Shown here one piece after another: positions 15,642-24,975 of a stretch of DNA of 64,000 nt. Numbering within the stretch: the stretch's first letter is position 1; every line of letters begins with the position of its first letter. Under the pieces are notes generated by a model. It was not told the DNA's origin. It was given only the letters and a program-made list of their open reading frames with translations, and made no database searches. The DNA is from CAWGJC01 sp965276665. Its GTDB lineage: Bacteria > Pseudomonadota > Alphaproteobacteria > Acetobacterales > Acetobacteraceae. A program made the translations under genes and the position numbers. The stretch is taken from the NCBI GenBank assembly GCA_965276665.1, contig OZ255620.1, positions 4,650,001 to 4,714,000 of the forward strand, given 5' to 3'.

Positions 15642-16616
15642 TTGTCCCAATCGACCGCCTCAGCCGGATTTCCCGCCAGACGCGGCGCCGCCGCGTCTGG
15701 CGACCGGCTGTTCGCCGGGCTCGCGCGCGCCGCCGGGCTGCTCGTCCTGCTGCTGCTCGGCGCGATCATCGTGCTGCTGCTGATCGGCGGCCTGCCGGCG
15801 TTCCGCGCTTTCGGCCTCGGCTTCCTGGTCTCGACCGACTGGGACCCGGTGCGGGATCGCTACGGCGCGCTGGTGCCGATCTTCGGCACGGTGGTGACCG
15901 CGGCGCTGGCCATGTTGCTGGCGGTGCCGCTCGCCTTCGGGGTCGCCTTCTTCCTGACGGAGATCGCGCCGTCCTGGCTGCGTGGCCCGGTCGGCACCGC
16001 GATCGAGCTGCTCGCCGCCGTGCCGTCGATCATCTACGGCATGTGGGGTTTCTTCGTGATCGTGCCGATCATGAGCCAGATCGTCGAACCCTGGGTCGGC
16101 GACACGCTCGGCAATCTGCCGGTCGTCGGCGACTTCTTCTCCGGCCCGCCCTTCGGCTACGGCATCGTCACCGCCTCGCTGATCCTCGCGATCATGGTGA
16201 TCCCGTTCATCGCGGCGACGATGCGCGACGTGTTCCTGACCGTGCCGCCGGTGTTCAAGGAAAGCGCCTACGGCCTCGGATGCACGCGCTGGGAGGTGAT
16301 GCGCTCGATCGTGCTGCCCTATACGCGGAGCTCGGTGGTCGGCGGCATCATGCTCGGCCTCGGCCGCGCGCTTGGTGAGACGATGGCCGTCACCTTCGTG
16401 ATCGGCAACACCAACCGCATCGCGACGACGCTGTTCGGGCCGGGCAATACCATCGCCTCGCTGGTCGCGCTCGAATTCCCCGAGAGCCATGCGGGCAGCC
16501 TGAAGCTGGCCTCGCTGCTGGCGCTTGGCTTCATCCTGTTCGTGATCTCCTTCATCGTGCTCGCGATCTCGCGGATGCTGCTGCGGCCGCGCGCGAAGGG
16601 TGTGAGCCCGGCATGA
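15642..16616 (+). CDS. pstC: Phosphate ABC transporter permease PstC
   Basis: Inner-membrane permease, 324 residues with six predicted helices. Signature segments include STDWDPVRDRYGALVPIFGTVV, AVPSIIYGMWGFFV and the EAA loop ESAYGLGCTRWEVMRSIVLP, then GLGRALGETMAVTFVIGN. The start is a TTG at 15642 (16 bases after pstS); no better ATG or GTG precedes the first helix. It pairs with PstA to form the channel. Confidence 0.96.
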   Translation: MSQSTASAGFPARRGAAASGDRLFAGLARAAGLLVLLLLGAIIVLLLIGGLPAFRAFGLGFLVSTDWDPVRDRYGALVPIFGTVVTAALAMLLAVPLAFGVAFFLTEIAPSWLRGPVGTAIELLAAVPSIIYGMWGFFVIVPIMSQIVEPWVGDTLGNLPVVGDFFSGPPFGYGIVTASLILAIMVIPFIAATMRDVFLTVPPVFKESAYGLGCTRWEVMRSIVLPYTRSSVVGGIMLGLGRALGETMAVTFVIGNTNRIATTLFGPGNTIASLVALEFPESHAGSLKLASLLALGFILFVISFIVLAISRMLLRPRAKGVSPA

Positions 16617-17521
16617 GCGCGAGCACCACAAGCCAGATGGCCGACACGCTGATGCGCCACCCGGCGCGCAACGAGCGGCTGGCGCACCGCATGGCGCGCG
16701 GCCGCCGTCGCATCGACCGCGTGGTCGCCGGTCTCTGCATCCTGGCCACGCTGATCGCGCTCGCCTTCCTCGCCTCGATCCTGGTCACGTTGATCTGGCG
16801 CGGCGCCACGGGTCTGTCGCTGTCGGTGTTCACCACCATCACCCGCGCGCCCGGCTCGCATGGCGGCCTGCTCAACGCGATCGTCGGCAGCCTCGTGCTG
16901 ACCGCGCTCGGTACGCTGATCGGCACGCCGATTGGTTTGCTGGTGGGCACCTATCTCGCCGAATACGGCCGTGCCAGCGTGCTCGGCAACGCGGTGCGTT
17001 TCGTCTCGGACGTGCTGCTCTCGGCGCCCTCGATCCTGATCGGGCTGTTCGTCTATCAGCTCGCGGTGCAGCCGTTCAACGGGTTCTCCGGCATCTCGGG
17101 CGCGATCGCGCTCGCGGTCATCGTGATCCCGATCGTCGTGCGCACCACCGAGGACATGCTGCGGCTGATCCCGGTCGCGCTGCGCGAGGCGGCGATTGCG
17201 CTCGGCGCGCCGAAATGGAAGGCGATCGTGCTGGTCTGCTATCGCGCCGCGCTCGACGGCATCGTCACCGGCGTGCTGCTGGCGATCGCGCGCGTGGCGG
17301 GGGAGACCGCGCCGCTGCTGTTCACCTCGCTCGGCAATCTCAACTGGTCGCTCGATCTGATCCGGCCGATGGCGACCCTGCCAACGACGATCTATTCCTA
17401 TGCGGATTCCGCCTACGAAGATTGGATCGCGCTGGCCTGGACCGGCGCGCTGCTAATTACCGCGGGCGTTCTCGCCCTGAACATTATGGCGCGGCTCGCG
17501 CTGCATCGCCGCCGCCAATAA
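16613..17521 (+). CDS. pstA: Phosphate ABC transporter permease PstA
   Basis: Second channel subunit, 302 residues, with six predicted helices. Family blocks seen are GGLLNAIVGSLVLTALGTLIGTPIGLLVGTYLAEYG, SAPSILIGLFVYQL and the EAA loop REAAIALGAPKWKAIVLVCYRAALDGIVTGVLLAIARVAGETAPLLFT (read in parts). It overlaps pstC by ATGA, indicating translational coupling. Confidence 0.96.
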   Translation: MSASTTSQMADTLMRHPARNERLAHRMARGRRRIDRVVAGLCILATLIALAFLASILVTLIWRGATGLSLSVFTTITRAPGSHGGLLNAIVGSLVLTALGTLIGTPIGLLVGTYLAEYGRASVLGNAVRFVSDVLLSAPSILIGLFVYQLAVQPFNGFSGISGAIALAVIVIPIVVRTTEDMLRLIPVALREAAIALGAPKWKAIVLVCYRAALDGIVTGVLLAIARVAGETAPLLFTSLGNLNWSLDLIRPMATLPTTIYSYADSAYEDWIALAWTGALLITAGVLALNIMARLALHRRRQ

Positions 17522-17529
17522 ATGATCGA

Positions 17530-18372
17530 ATGGATTCGAGCATGAGCGCATCGACGACCGGAAGTGCGGATAAGGCGGCGGTCATCGCGGCTTCCAAGGC
17601 GAAGCCGCTATCGCCCGCGCCGACGCGCCTCTCGCTCCGCAACGTCGATTTCTATTACGGCACCAATCACGCGTTGAAGGGCATCAATCTCGAAGTCCCC
17701 GAGCGTCGGGTCACCGGGATGATCGGGCCTTCGGGCTGCGGGAAATCGACGCTGCTCCGCGTCCTCAATCGTATGTATGACCTCTATCCCGGCCAGCGCG
17801 CGACGGGAGAGGCGATGATGGATGGCGTCAACATCCTCTCGCCAGAGCTCGACCTCAACGCGCTCCGCAGCCGCATCGGCATGGTGTTCCAGAAGCCCAC
17901 GCCGTTTCCGATGTCGATCTACGACAACATCGCATTCGGCGTGCGCCTGCACGAGAAACTGTCCCGCTCGCAGATGGACGAGCGCGTCGAATGGTCGCTC
18001 ACCCGCGCGGCGCTCTGGACCGAGGTGAAGGACCGGCTCGGCACCCCCGCCACCGGCCTGTCCGGCGGCCAGCAGCAGCGTCTCTGCATCGCGCGCACCA
18101 TCGCCGTGCGGCCGGAGGTGATCCTGCTCGACGAGCCGACCAGCGCGCTCGACCCGATCAGCACGCTCAAGGTCGAGGAGCTGATCGACGAGCTGAAGCG
18201 CGACTTCACCATCGTGATCGTCACCCACAACATGCAGCAGGCGGCACGCTGTGCCGATCAGGTCGCGTTCTTCTATTTGGGCGAGCTGGTCGAGATCGGC
18301 GATGCGGAGCAGATGTTCACCGCCCCCCGTCAGCGACGCACGCAGGAATACATCACCGGCCGCTTCGGCTGA
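17530..18372 (+). CDS. pstB: Phosphate ABC transporter ATPase PstB
   Basis: ATP-binding subunit of 280 residues. Walker A is GPSGCGKST, the Q-loop region is MVFQKPTPFPMSIYDNIAFG (hallmark of PstB), the signature is LSGGQQQRLCIAR, Walker B is VILLDEPTSALDP and the switch His is in VTHNMQQA. Two in-frame ATGs, 17530 and 17542, have equally weak ribosome sites; the first is given. It follows pstA by eight bases. Confidence 0.96.
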   Translation: MDSSMSASTTGSADKAAVIAASKAKPLSPAPTRLSLRNVDFYYGTNHALKGINLEVPERRVTGMIGPSGCGKSTLLRVLNRMYDLYPGQRATGEAMMDGVNILSPELDLNALRSRIGMVFQKPTPFPMSIYDNIAFGVRLHEKLSRSQMDERVEWSLTRAALWTEVKDRLGTPATGLSGGQQQRLCIARTIAVRPEVILLDEPTSALDPISTLKVEELIDELKRDFTIVIVTHNMQQAARCADQVAFFYLGELVEIGDAEQMFTAPRQRRTQEYITGRFG

Positions 18373-18385
18373 GGAGAGCGCCATC

Positions 18386-19102
18386 TTGTCCGACACCACG
18401 CATATCGTGAAGAGTTTCGAAGTCGAGCTGAACCGGTTGCGTGATCTCATTACCCAGATGGGCGGGATGGTGGAGAGCCAGGTCGCGCTCGCAGCACAGG
18501 CGGTCGTGCACATGGATCCGGGGGCCGCGACCCAGGCGGTGGAGCAGGACCCGCGCGTCGATGCGCTGGAGCGCGAGGTGGAGCAGTTCGTCATCCGCCT
18601 GCTCGCCCTCCGCCAGCCGATGGCGATCGATCTCCGCCACATCGTCGCCGCCCTGAAAATGACCGGCGATCTCGAGCGGATCGGCGACTACGCGGCGAAT
18701 GTCGCAAAGCGCAGCCTGGTGCTCAACCAGTTCAGCCTGCCGTTCAGCCTGGCCGGGCTCGGCACCATGGCGCGGCTGGTGCAGGAGAACCTCAAGCTTA
18801 CCATCGATGCCATCGGCGAGAGCGACGCCGAGAAGGCGGTGCAGGTCTGGCGCTCCGATCAGGCGATCGACGATCTCTACACGGCGATGTTCCGCGAGCT
18901 CGTCACCTACATGATGGAGGATGCGCGCAACATCACGCCCTGCACCCATCTGCTTTTCATCGCCAAGAATCTCGAGCGCATCGGCGACCACGCAACCAAT
19001 ATCGCGGAGACAGTGCACTACGCCGTGACCGGCGAAGTGCTGCCGGAGGAGCGTCCGAAGGGCGACAGCTCCGCCTACGCGATCGTCCGCCCGCGGGAGT
19101 AG
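18386..19102 (+). CDS. phoU: Phosphate regulon modulator PhoU
   Basis: 238-residue, all-helical PhoU that links the Pst transporter to PhoR and damps phosphate uptake. Two repeats of the PhoU three-helix bundle are visible, each with the metal-binding motif: GDLERIGDYAANVAKR in the first half and KNLERIGDHATNIAE in the second. The TTG at 18386 follows GAGGAG of the ribosome site (18371-18376) directly after the pstB stop; no ATG exists in this frame before the conserved SFEVELNRLRDLI. It is co-transcribed with pstB. Confidence 0.95.
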   Translation: MSDTTHIVKSFEVELNRLRDLITQMGGMVESQVALAAQAVVHMDPGAATQAVEQDPRVDALEREVEQFVIRLLALRQPMAIDLRHIVAALKMTGDLERIGDYAANVAKRSLVLNQFSLPFSLAGLGTMARLVQENLKLTIDAIGESDAEKAVQVWRSDQAIDDLYTAMFRELVTYMMEDARNITPCTHLLFIAKNLERIGDHATNIAETVHYAVTGEVLPEERPKGDSSAYAIVRPRE

Positions 19103-19106
19103 CCTG

Positions 19107-19829
19107 ATGGTTCTGTCGGAGGCGATGTCCAGCCTGGCGAAGCCACTCGTCCTCGTCGTCGAGGATGAGGCGGCGCTCGCCACCATGCTGCGCTACAATC
19201 TCGAAAAACAGGGTTTCCGCGTCGAGGAAGCGGCGGACGGGCAGGAGGCGCTCACCCGCATCGCCGAGGCCGAGCCTGACCTCGTGCTGCTCGACTGGAT
19301 GCTGCCGGTGATGTCCGGCATCGAGGTCTGCCGCCAGATCCGCCGCCGCCCGACCACGCGCGACCTGCCGGTGATCATGGTGACCGCGCGCGCCGAGGAC
19401 CAAGACACGGTGCGCGGCCTCGACACCGGCGCCGACGACTACATCACCAAGCCGTTCAATATCGACGCGCTCCTCGCCCGCATCCGCGCCCTGCTGCGCC
19501 GCTCGAACGTGGTGCCGGTGAAGGGCATGCTGCGCTTCCACGACATCACGCTCGACCTCGCCGCACATCGCGTGCAGCGCAACGGCCGCCCAGTGCATCT
19601 CGGCCCGACCGAGTTCCGCCTGCTCGAATTCTTCATGCAGCACCCCTGCCGCGTGTTCACCCGCGAGGAATTGCTCGACGCCGTCTGGGGCCGCGACATC
19701 CATGTCGAGCCGCGCACCGTCGATGTGCATATCCGCCGCCTGCGCAAATCGATCAACGGCCTGGACGAGCTCGACGTCGTGCGCACCGTCCGCGCCGCCG
19801 GCTACGCCCTCGACACCGAGCCGGTCTGA
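19107..19829 (+). CDS. phoB: Phosphate regulon response regulator PhoB
   Basis: OmpR/PhoB-family response regulator, 240 residues. The receiver domain contains VVEDE, the phospho-acceptor Asp63 in LLDWMLP, and KPF (ITKPFN). The C-terminal winged helix has GPTEFRLLEFFMQHP and RTVDVHIRRLRKSI. The ATG at 19107 has GGGAG seven bases upstream; a second ATG at 19125 has GGAGG only two bases away and is less likely. Its cognate kinase gene phoR is not in the window, although it is often adjacent. Confidence 0.95.
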   Translation: MVLSEAMSSLAKPLVLVVEDEAALATMLRYNLEKQGFRVEEAADGQEALTRIAEAEPDLVLLDWMLPVMSGIEVCRQIRRRPTTRDLPVIMVTARAEDQDTVRGLDTGADDYITKPFNIDALLARIRALLRRSNVVPVKGMLRFHDITLDLAAHRVQRNGRPVHLGPTEFRLLEFFMQHPCRVFTREELLDAVWGRDIHVEPRTVDVHIRRLRKSINGLDELDVVRTVRAAGYALDTEPV

Positions 19830-19870
19830 TCGCGCTTCTCTCCGGAACCCGCCTCGCGTAACCTCGTCCC

Positions 19871-20650
19871 ATGAGGGATGACGTCCTGCTGCGGTGCGAT
19901 GCCGACGGCGTCGCACATCTCACGCTCAACCGCCCGGCGGCGCGCAACGCGCTCTCGGTCGCGCTGCTGACTGCGCTGGAAGCCACCCTGGCCGAGATCG
20001 CCGCGCAACCTTCGGTGCGCGTCGTGGTGATCGGCGGCAGCGGGCCCGCCTTTTGCGCCGGCCACGATCTGCGCGAGATGCGCATGGACCCGCGGCGCGA
20101 GACGATGGCGGCGCTATTCACGCAATGCGCGCGCGTCATGCTCGCCATCACCCATCTGCCGAAGCCGGTGATCGCCCGCGTGCACGGCACCGCCACCGCG
20201 GCCGGATGTCAGCTTGTCGCCACCTGCGACCTCGCGATCGCCGCGGAAAGCGCCCGCTTCGCGACACCGGGCGTCAATATCGGCCTCTTCTGCTCGACAC
20301 CGATGGTCGCACTCTCCCGCGCCGTCGGCCGCAAGGCGGCGATGGACATGCTGCTCACCGGCCGGCTGATCCCCGCCACCCGCGCGCGCGCGATCGGTCT
20401 GGTCAACGAGGTGGTGACCGATGCCGGGCTCGATGCCGCAATCGCCAGCCTCGCCGCCGACATCGCGGCCAAAAGTCCGCTCACCCTCGCGATCGGCAAG
20501 GAAGCCTTCTACCGCCAGGCGGACATGGACCTCACCAGCGCCTATGCCTACGCCGCCGAGGCGATGACCCGCAACATGCTCGCCCGCGACGCCGCGGAAG
20601 GGATCGACGCCTTCATCGAGAAACGGGCGGCGACTTGGAGTGGCACGTAG
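19871..20650 (+). CDS. ECHDC3-like crotonase-fold protein lacking both catalytic glutamates
   Basis: 259-residue crotonase-superfamily protein with the oxyanion-hole segments FCAGHDLRE (61-69) and AAGCQLVATCDLAIA (110-124). True enoyl-CoA hydratases use two glutamates, in GCEL and in the PE of FGQPE. Here these positions are Gln114 (GCQL) and Gly134 (FATPG). The pattern GCQLVATCD...FATPGVNIGLFCSTP matches the ECHDC3 branch, whose reaction is not well defined. Annotation as an enoyl-CoA hydratase would therefore be misleading. It is a single-gene unit ending at a large palindromic repeat. Confidence 0.85.
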   Translation: MRDDVLLRCDADGVAHLTLNRPAARNALSVALLTALEATLAEIAAQPSVRVVVIGGSGPAFCAGHDLREMRMDPRRETMAALFTQCARVMLAITHLPKPVIARVHGTATAAGCQLVATCDLAIAAESARFATPGVNIGLFCSTPMVALSRAVGRKAAMDMLLTGRLIPATRARAIGLVNEVVTDAGLDAAIASLAADIAAKSPLTLAIGKEAFYRQADMDLTSAYAYAAEAMTRNMLARDAAEGIDAFIEKRAATWSGT

Positions 20651-20653
20651 CCC

Positions 20654-20846
20654 AAGGCCAGGGGCCCGGCCCCTGGACCCCGCTAAGGGCAGTCGCCCTT
20701 AGAACCCGCAACGGCGCTTGTGTCGGATGGGCCCGGTTGTACTTTGGTGTTTGATGCGCTTCGCGCGAAGCGCCACCCGGGTTCGAAGGGCGACTGCCCC
20801 TAGCGAGGCCCAGGGGCAGCGCCCCTAGCGCCTTCCCTGGCCTTCC
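20654..20846. repeat. Nested-palindrome (REPIN-like) element, copy 1
   Basis: Fills the gap between two convergent genes. The left arm (about 20654-20707) has two hairpins, one on CCAGGGGC/GCCCCTGG and one on AAGGGC/GCCCTT, and ends GAACCC. The right arm (about 20779-20846) is its degenerate reverse complement, with GCGACTGCCCC and CAGGGGCAGCGCCCC. The core contains the perfect 18-base palindrome GCGCTTCGCGCGAAGCGC (20756-20773). Other copies are at 27368, 47389 and 53376. Confidence 0.88.
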
Positions 20847-20853
20847 GAAAACC

Positions 20854-21900
20854 TCAGCTATTAGGCCCACGCTCCATCGACACTGGCTGCCAGCGCCGGA
20901 GATCGGTGCGCGCGAGCACGGCCGGGTTGACGCAGCTCATCGGCCAGCGGCCGCTCAGCACGAGCGCCAGTTCCTGCCCGACGCGCCGTTTGCGGGCGGA
21001 GTCGAAGCGGGCGGAGGCGGAGGCGACGTGAGCGGTGAGGATCACGTTCGGCATTTGCAGCAGCGGGTTGTCCTGTTGCGGCGGCTCGACTTCCAGCACG
21101 TCGAGCGCCGCGCCGGCGATCCAGCCCTCTTGCAGCGCCTGGATCAGCCCGGCCTCCTGCACGGTCGGGCCGCGGCCGGTGTTGATGAACAGCGCCGTCT
21201 TCTTCATCTGGCGGAAGTGCTTCGCCGTCAGCATGCCTTGCGCTTCCGGCGTGGCGGGCGCGTGCATCGAGACGAAGTCGGATTTCGCCAGCACCTCGCT
21301 GAGCGAGGCCGGCTCGACGCCGTAGGGCGACATCACGAGCTCTTCGATGAACGGGTCGTAGGCGATCATGCGCAGCCCGAAGGGCTTCGCGCGCATCGCC
21401 ACGGCGCGGGCGACATGGCCGAAGGCGACGAAGCCGAGCGTCTGTCCCATCAGCCGGGGAATTTTGAGCAGCGCCGGCCGGCCTTCGCGCCAGCGGCCGT
21501 CGCGCACCATCTTGTCCTGCTCGACGAGGCGGCGGAAGCCGCCGAGGAGCAGCGTCATCGCGTGGTCCGCGACTTCCTCGATGAAGGTGTCCGGGATGTT
21601 GGTGACCGGGACGCCGACGTCGGTTGCGGCCTTCACGTCGACGCTGTCGACGCCGACGCTGCCGAGCGCGATCAGCTTGACGCCTTTCAGCCCCTCGACG
21701 ACCTTGCGGGTGAACGGGATCGCCTTGGCGTAGACGGCGTCGGCGCCCTTCGCGGCGGCGATGAATGCGTCCTCGCTATCGGCGGGCACCTCGACGATCT
21801 CGGCATCGAGGCCTTCCAGCGCCTCCGATTCCAGGGCGTATCCGCCGCCGGCCACGGTGAAGCTCGCGCCTGCCGGCGTGACGATCCTGAACTTTGCCAC
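20854..21900 (-). CDS. D-isomer-specific 2-hydroxyacid dehydrogenase
   Basis: NAD(P)-dependent dehydrogenase of the phosphoglycerate dehydrogenase/CtBP superfamily, 348 residues. The catalytic triad is Arg243 (TGRG), Glu272 (LEVEPP) and His291 (TAHVA). The nucleotide-binding turn reads GFVAFGHVA (156-164), where the first Gly of the usual GxGxxG is Ala159, a modest departure. The substrate is unknown. It diverges from the SDR/Liv operon starting at 22078. Its stop lies eight bases from repeat copy 1. Confidence 0.88.
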   Translation of the reverse strand: MAKFRIVTPAGASFTVAGGGYALESEALEGLDAEIVEVPADSEDAFIAAAKGADAVYAKAIPFTRKVVEGLKGVKLIALGSVGVDSVDVKAATDVGVPVTNIPDTFIEEVADHAMTLLLGGFRRLVEQDKMVRDGRWREGRPALLKIPRLMGQTLGFVAFGHVARAVAMRAKPFGLRMIAYDPFIEELVMSPYGVEPASLSEVLAKSDFVSMHAPATPEAQGMLTAKHFRQMKKTALFINTGRGPTVQEAGLIQALQEGWIAGAALDVLEVEPPQQDNPLLQMPNVILTAHVASASARFDSARKRRVGQELALVLSGRWPMSCVNPAVLARTDLRRWQPVSMERGPNS

Positions 21901-22077
21901 CTCGTTCCTCCTGCTGCGGCGCCGACCGCAGTCGGCTTACCTCTGATGCGCCGGTTCCGGCTGCCCGCGAACCGAAGCACGGTCGCGCGGTCGGGGCAAG
22001 GCGCTGGACAAATCCTGCAGCGGGTGCGGAGAATGCCGGCAATGTATCGGGGGAGAGACGTCGATGGAGCGACTCGC

Positions 22078-22842
22078 ATGAGCCGCCTGGCCGGCAAGGT
22101 CGCCTGGGTGACGGGCGCCGGCACCGGCATTGGCGAGGCGGCCGCGCTGGCCCTGGCGCGCGAAGGTGCCGCGGTCGTGCTCACCGGGCGCCGGCGCGAG
22201 CCGCTCGATCAAGTCGCGGCGAAGGTCACCGGCGGGGGCGGCACGGCGCATGTGAAACCCGCCGATCTCACGCAGCCCGACGAGGTGTCGGCGATCGGCG
22301 CGTTCATCCGCGAGACCCTCGGCAGGCTCGACATCCTGGTCAACAATGCGGGCGTCAACCTGCCGGCGCGGGACTGGTCGAAGCTCACGATGGCCGGTGC
22401 CGAGAGCGTGATCGACGGCAACCTGTCGAGCGCCTTTTACTGCGTGATCGCGGCGCTGCCGATGATGCGGGCGCAGCGCGACGGCATCATCATCCACACC
22501 GCCTCGATGGCGGGGCGCAACGTCAGCCTGCTTTCCGGGCCCGGCTACACCGCCGCCAAGCACGGCGTGGTGTCGATGAGCCATACGATCAACATGCAGG
22601 AGGGGGTGAACGGCATCCGCTCCACCGCGCTCTGCCCGGGCGAGGTGGCGACGCCCATTCTCGACAAGCGCCCGGTGCCGGTGAGCGAGGAGGAGCGCGG
22701 GCGGATGCTGCAATCCGCGGATTGCGGCGATCTCATCCTGCATCTCGCCTGTCTGCCGCCGCATGTCTGCGTCAACGAGCTCTGGGTCACGCCGACCTGG
22801 AATCGTGGCTACGTCGCCGCCCTCGCACGCCAGCACGCCTGA
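22078..22842 (+). CDS. Short-chain dehydrogenase/reductase
   Basis: 254-residue Rossmann-fold oxidoreductase. Cofactor motif TGAGTGIG (12-19), NNAG (89-92), and the catalytic Ser143, Tyr157 and Lys161 (HTASMAG, GYTAAKHG) are all present, so it should be active. The ATG at 22078 has GGAG eight bases before it. It is the first gene of an apparent operon with a branched-chain ABC importer, starting 29 bases before that system's binding protein, so it may act on the imported compound. Confidence 0.88.
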   Translation: MSRLAGKVAWVTGAGTGIGEAAALALAREGAAVVLTGRRREPLDQVAAKVTGGGGTAHVKPADLTQPDEVSAIGAFIRETLGRLDILVNNAGVNLPARDWSKLTMAGAESVIDGNLSSAFYCVIAALPMMRAQRDGIIIHTASMAGRNVSLLSGPGYTAAKHGVVSMSHTINMQEGVNGIRSTALCPGEVATPILDKRPVPVSEEERGRMLQSADCGDLILHLACLPPHVCVNELWVTPTWNRGYVAALARQHA

Positions 22843-22871
22843 TCCTGACGCCAGCCAAAGGGATGACCAGC

Positions 22872-24095
22872 ATGAGGCTTCTCCCGATCTGGGCGCTGCT
22901 TGCGGGCACCGCGCTCGCGCTGCCGGCACGCGCCGCGGAACCGATCCGCATCGGCGTGATCGCCGAGGAATCCTCGATCACCGGCGTCGCCATCCCGAAC
23001 GGTGCCAAGCTCGCCGCCGAGGAGATCAACGCGAAGGGGGGCGTGGATGGCCGGATGATCGAGATCGTCTCTTATGACGATCACAGCTCGTCGGCCGATG
23101 CGGTGCGCGCCTTCCAGCGTGCGGTGAACCAGGACCACGTGCAGGCGGTGATCGCGAGCTACATCAGCGAGGTGGCGCTCGCGCTGATGCCCTGGGCCGC
23201 CCGGCTGCACATGCCGTTCCTGACGCCGGGTGCGGCGAGCAACGAGATCAGCATGGCCGTCCACAAGGATTACGAGCGGAACAAATATACCTTCCACCCC
23301 TACATCATCTCGAAATTCCTGGCCGATTCCGTCTGCGATTCGGCGAAGGATCTGCTCGTCGGCAAGCTGCACATGAAGACCGCCGCGGTGATGAGCGAGG
23401 ATGCAGCCTGGACCACGCCGCTCGACGAGGAATACCTCGCCTGCCTGCCGAAGATCGGACTCAACGTCGTCGATCATGTCCGCTTCTCGCCGGACACCAC
23501 CGATTTCACGCCGATCTTCAACGAGATCGAGGGCAAGCACGCCGACGTCATCATCACCGGCATCAGCCATGTCGGCACCCAGCCGACGGTGCAGTGGAAG
23601 CAGCAGCAGGTGCCGATCCCGATGTATGGCATCAGCAGCCAGGCGACCTCCAGCACGTTCTGGAAGGACACGAACGGTTCGACCGACGGGGTGGTGTTCC
23701 AGACGCTCTCCGCTCCCGGCGTCGCGATCACGCCGAAGACGATCCCGTTCACCGATGCCTATGTGAAGAAATACGGCATCACGCCCGCCTATGACGGCGA
23801 CACCGCCTATGACGAGGTGTACATGCTCGCCGATGCGATCCATCGCGCCGGCTCGACGGATGCGGACAAGCTGGTCGCCGCGCTCGAGGCGACCGATTAC
23901 GCGGGCACGGTCGGCCGCGTCGCATTCTACGGCCGCGACGACCCTTATACCCACGCGATGAAATACGGGCCGGGCTTCGTCACCGGCCTGCTCGTGCAAT
24001 GGCAGGACGGCAAGCAGAAGGCGATCTGGCCGCCCGGGCTCGCCAACGCGACGATGCGCTTCCCGGCCTTCATCAAGACATCCGCCGTGCAATGA
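22872..24095 (+). CDS. Branched-chain-type ABC substrate-binding protein (system 1)
   Basis: Periplasmic-binding-protein type 1 (LivJ-like) receptor, 407 residues. The signal peptide is MRLLPIWALLAGTALALPARA. The mature start EPIRIGVIAEESSITGVAIPNGAKLAAEEINAKGGVDG (in parts) is typical. The ATG at 22872 is chosen because AAAGGG lies nine bases upstream; the ATG at 22863 would directly abut it. livH follows after one base. The ligand is open: amino acids, amides and aromatic acids are all used by this family. Confidence 0.9.
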   Translation: MRLLPIWALLAGTALALPARAAEPIRIGVIAEESSITGVAIPNGAKLAAEEINAKGGVDGRMIEIVSYDDHSSSADAVRAFQRAVNQDHVQAVIASYISEVALALMPWAARLHMPFLTPGAASNEISMAVHKDYERNKYTFHPYIISKFLADSVCDSAKDLLVGKLHMKTAAVMSEDAAWTTPLDEEYLACLPKIGLNVVDHVRFSPDTTDFTPIFNEIEGKHADVIITGISHVGTQPTVQWKQQQVPIPMYGISSQATSSTFWKDTNGSTDGVVFQTLSAPGVAITPKTIPFTDAYVKKYGITPAYDGDTAYDEVYMLADAIHRAGSTDADKLVAALEATDYAGTVGRVAFYGRDDPYTHAMKYGPGFVTGLLVQWQDGKQKAIWPPGLANATMRFPAFIKTSAVQ

Positions 24096-24096
24096 C

Positions 24097-24972
24097 ATGC
24101 TCGCCGCTCAGATCCTGATCGACGGGTTCGCGATCAGCGCGCTCTACGGCCTCGGCGCCGTCGGGTTCACGTTGATCTTCGGTGTCTCCGGCGTGCTCAA
24201 TCTCTCGCATGGCGCGACGATGCTGGTCGCCGCCGTCGCCGCCTGGGTGGTGGCGGGGCAAGGCGGGTTCGGGCCGTATGGCGGCACGCTCGCCGGCATC
24301 GTGGCGAGTCTGGTCTGCGCCTTCATCACCTATTTCATGATCGTCCGGCCGATCCAGCGCTCGCGCGCGATTCCGCCGGAGGAGACCGAGATCTTCGTGC
24401 TGACCGGCACGCTGCTCTGGGGGATCATGATCGCCGGCGTGGTCGCCTATCTCTACACCGACCAGCCGCATACGGTGACGCCGCTGGTGGAAGGCGTGAT
24501 GAGCATCGCCGGCGTGCGGACACCGCGCAACGAAGTGCTGACCGCGGTGATCTGCTGGGTGACGATCGGCCTGCTCTGGCTGTTCGTGAACCGGACGCGC
24601 GCCGGCAAGGCGCTGCTGGCGGCGAGCATGAACCCGCGCGGCGTGACCCTGCTCGGCTACGAGCTGACAAACATCTATGTGCTGGTCTGGGCGATCTACG
24701 GCGTGTTCGCGGGCATTGCCGGCGTGCTGCTCGCGATGTTTCTCGGGCTGAGCTCCACCGGCGCCGGCACGCTGACGGCGAGCGCCTTCTCGATCGTGGT
24801 GCTTGGCGGGCTTGGCAGCGTCTCGGGCTCGCTGATCGCGGCCTATGTGGTGGGGTATCTCGAAACCCTCACCGCCTATCTCATCTCGCCCGCGCTGCGT
24901 CCGGTGCCGGCGCTCATCCTGCTCGTGCTCGTCGTCTACCTGCGCCCGCAGGGGCTGCTCGGGCGGCGCTGA
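24097..24972 (+). CDS. Branched-chain ABC permease LivH-type (system 1)
   Basis: 291-residue inner-membrane permease with about eight helices. Characteristic segments are LYGLGAVGFTLIFGVSGVLNLSHG near the N terminus and GLGSVSGSLIAAYVVGYLE near the C terminus. It is sandwiched between the binding protein and livM with gaps of one and three bases, so it belongs to one transcript. Confidence 0.93.
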   Translation: MLAAQILIDGFAISALYGLGAVGFTLIFGVSGVLNLSHGATMLVAAVAAWVVAGQGGFGPYGGTLAGIVASLVCAFITYFMIVRPIQRSRAIPPEETEIFVLTGTLLWGIMIAGVVAYLYTDQPHTVTPLVEGVMSIAGVRTPRNEVLTAVICWVTIGLLWLFVNRTRAGKALLAASMNPRGVTLLGYELTNIYVLVWAIYGVFAGIAGVLLAMFLGLSSTGAGTLTASAFSIVVLGGLGSVSGSLIAAYVVGYLETLTAYLISPALRPVPALILLVLVVYLRPQGLLGRR

Positions 24973-24975
24973 GCA

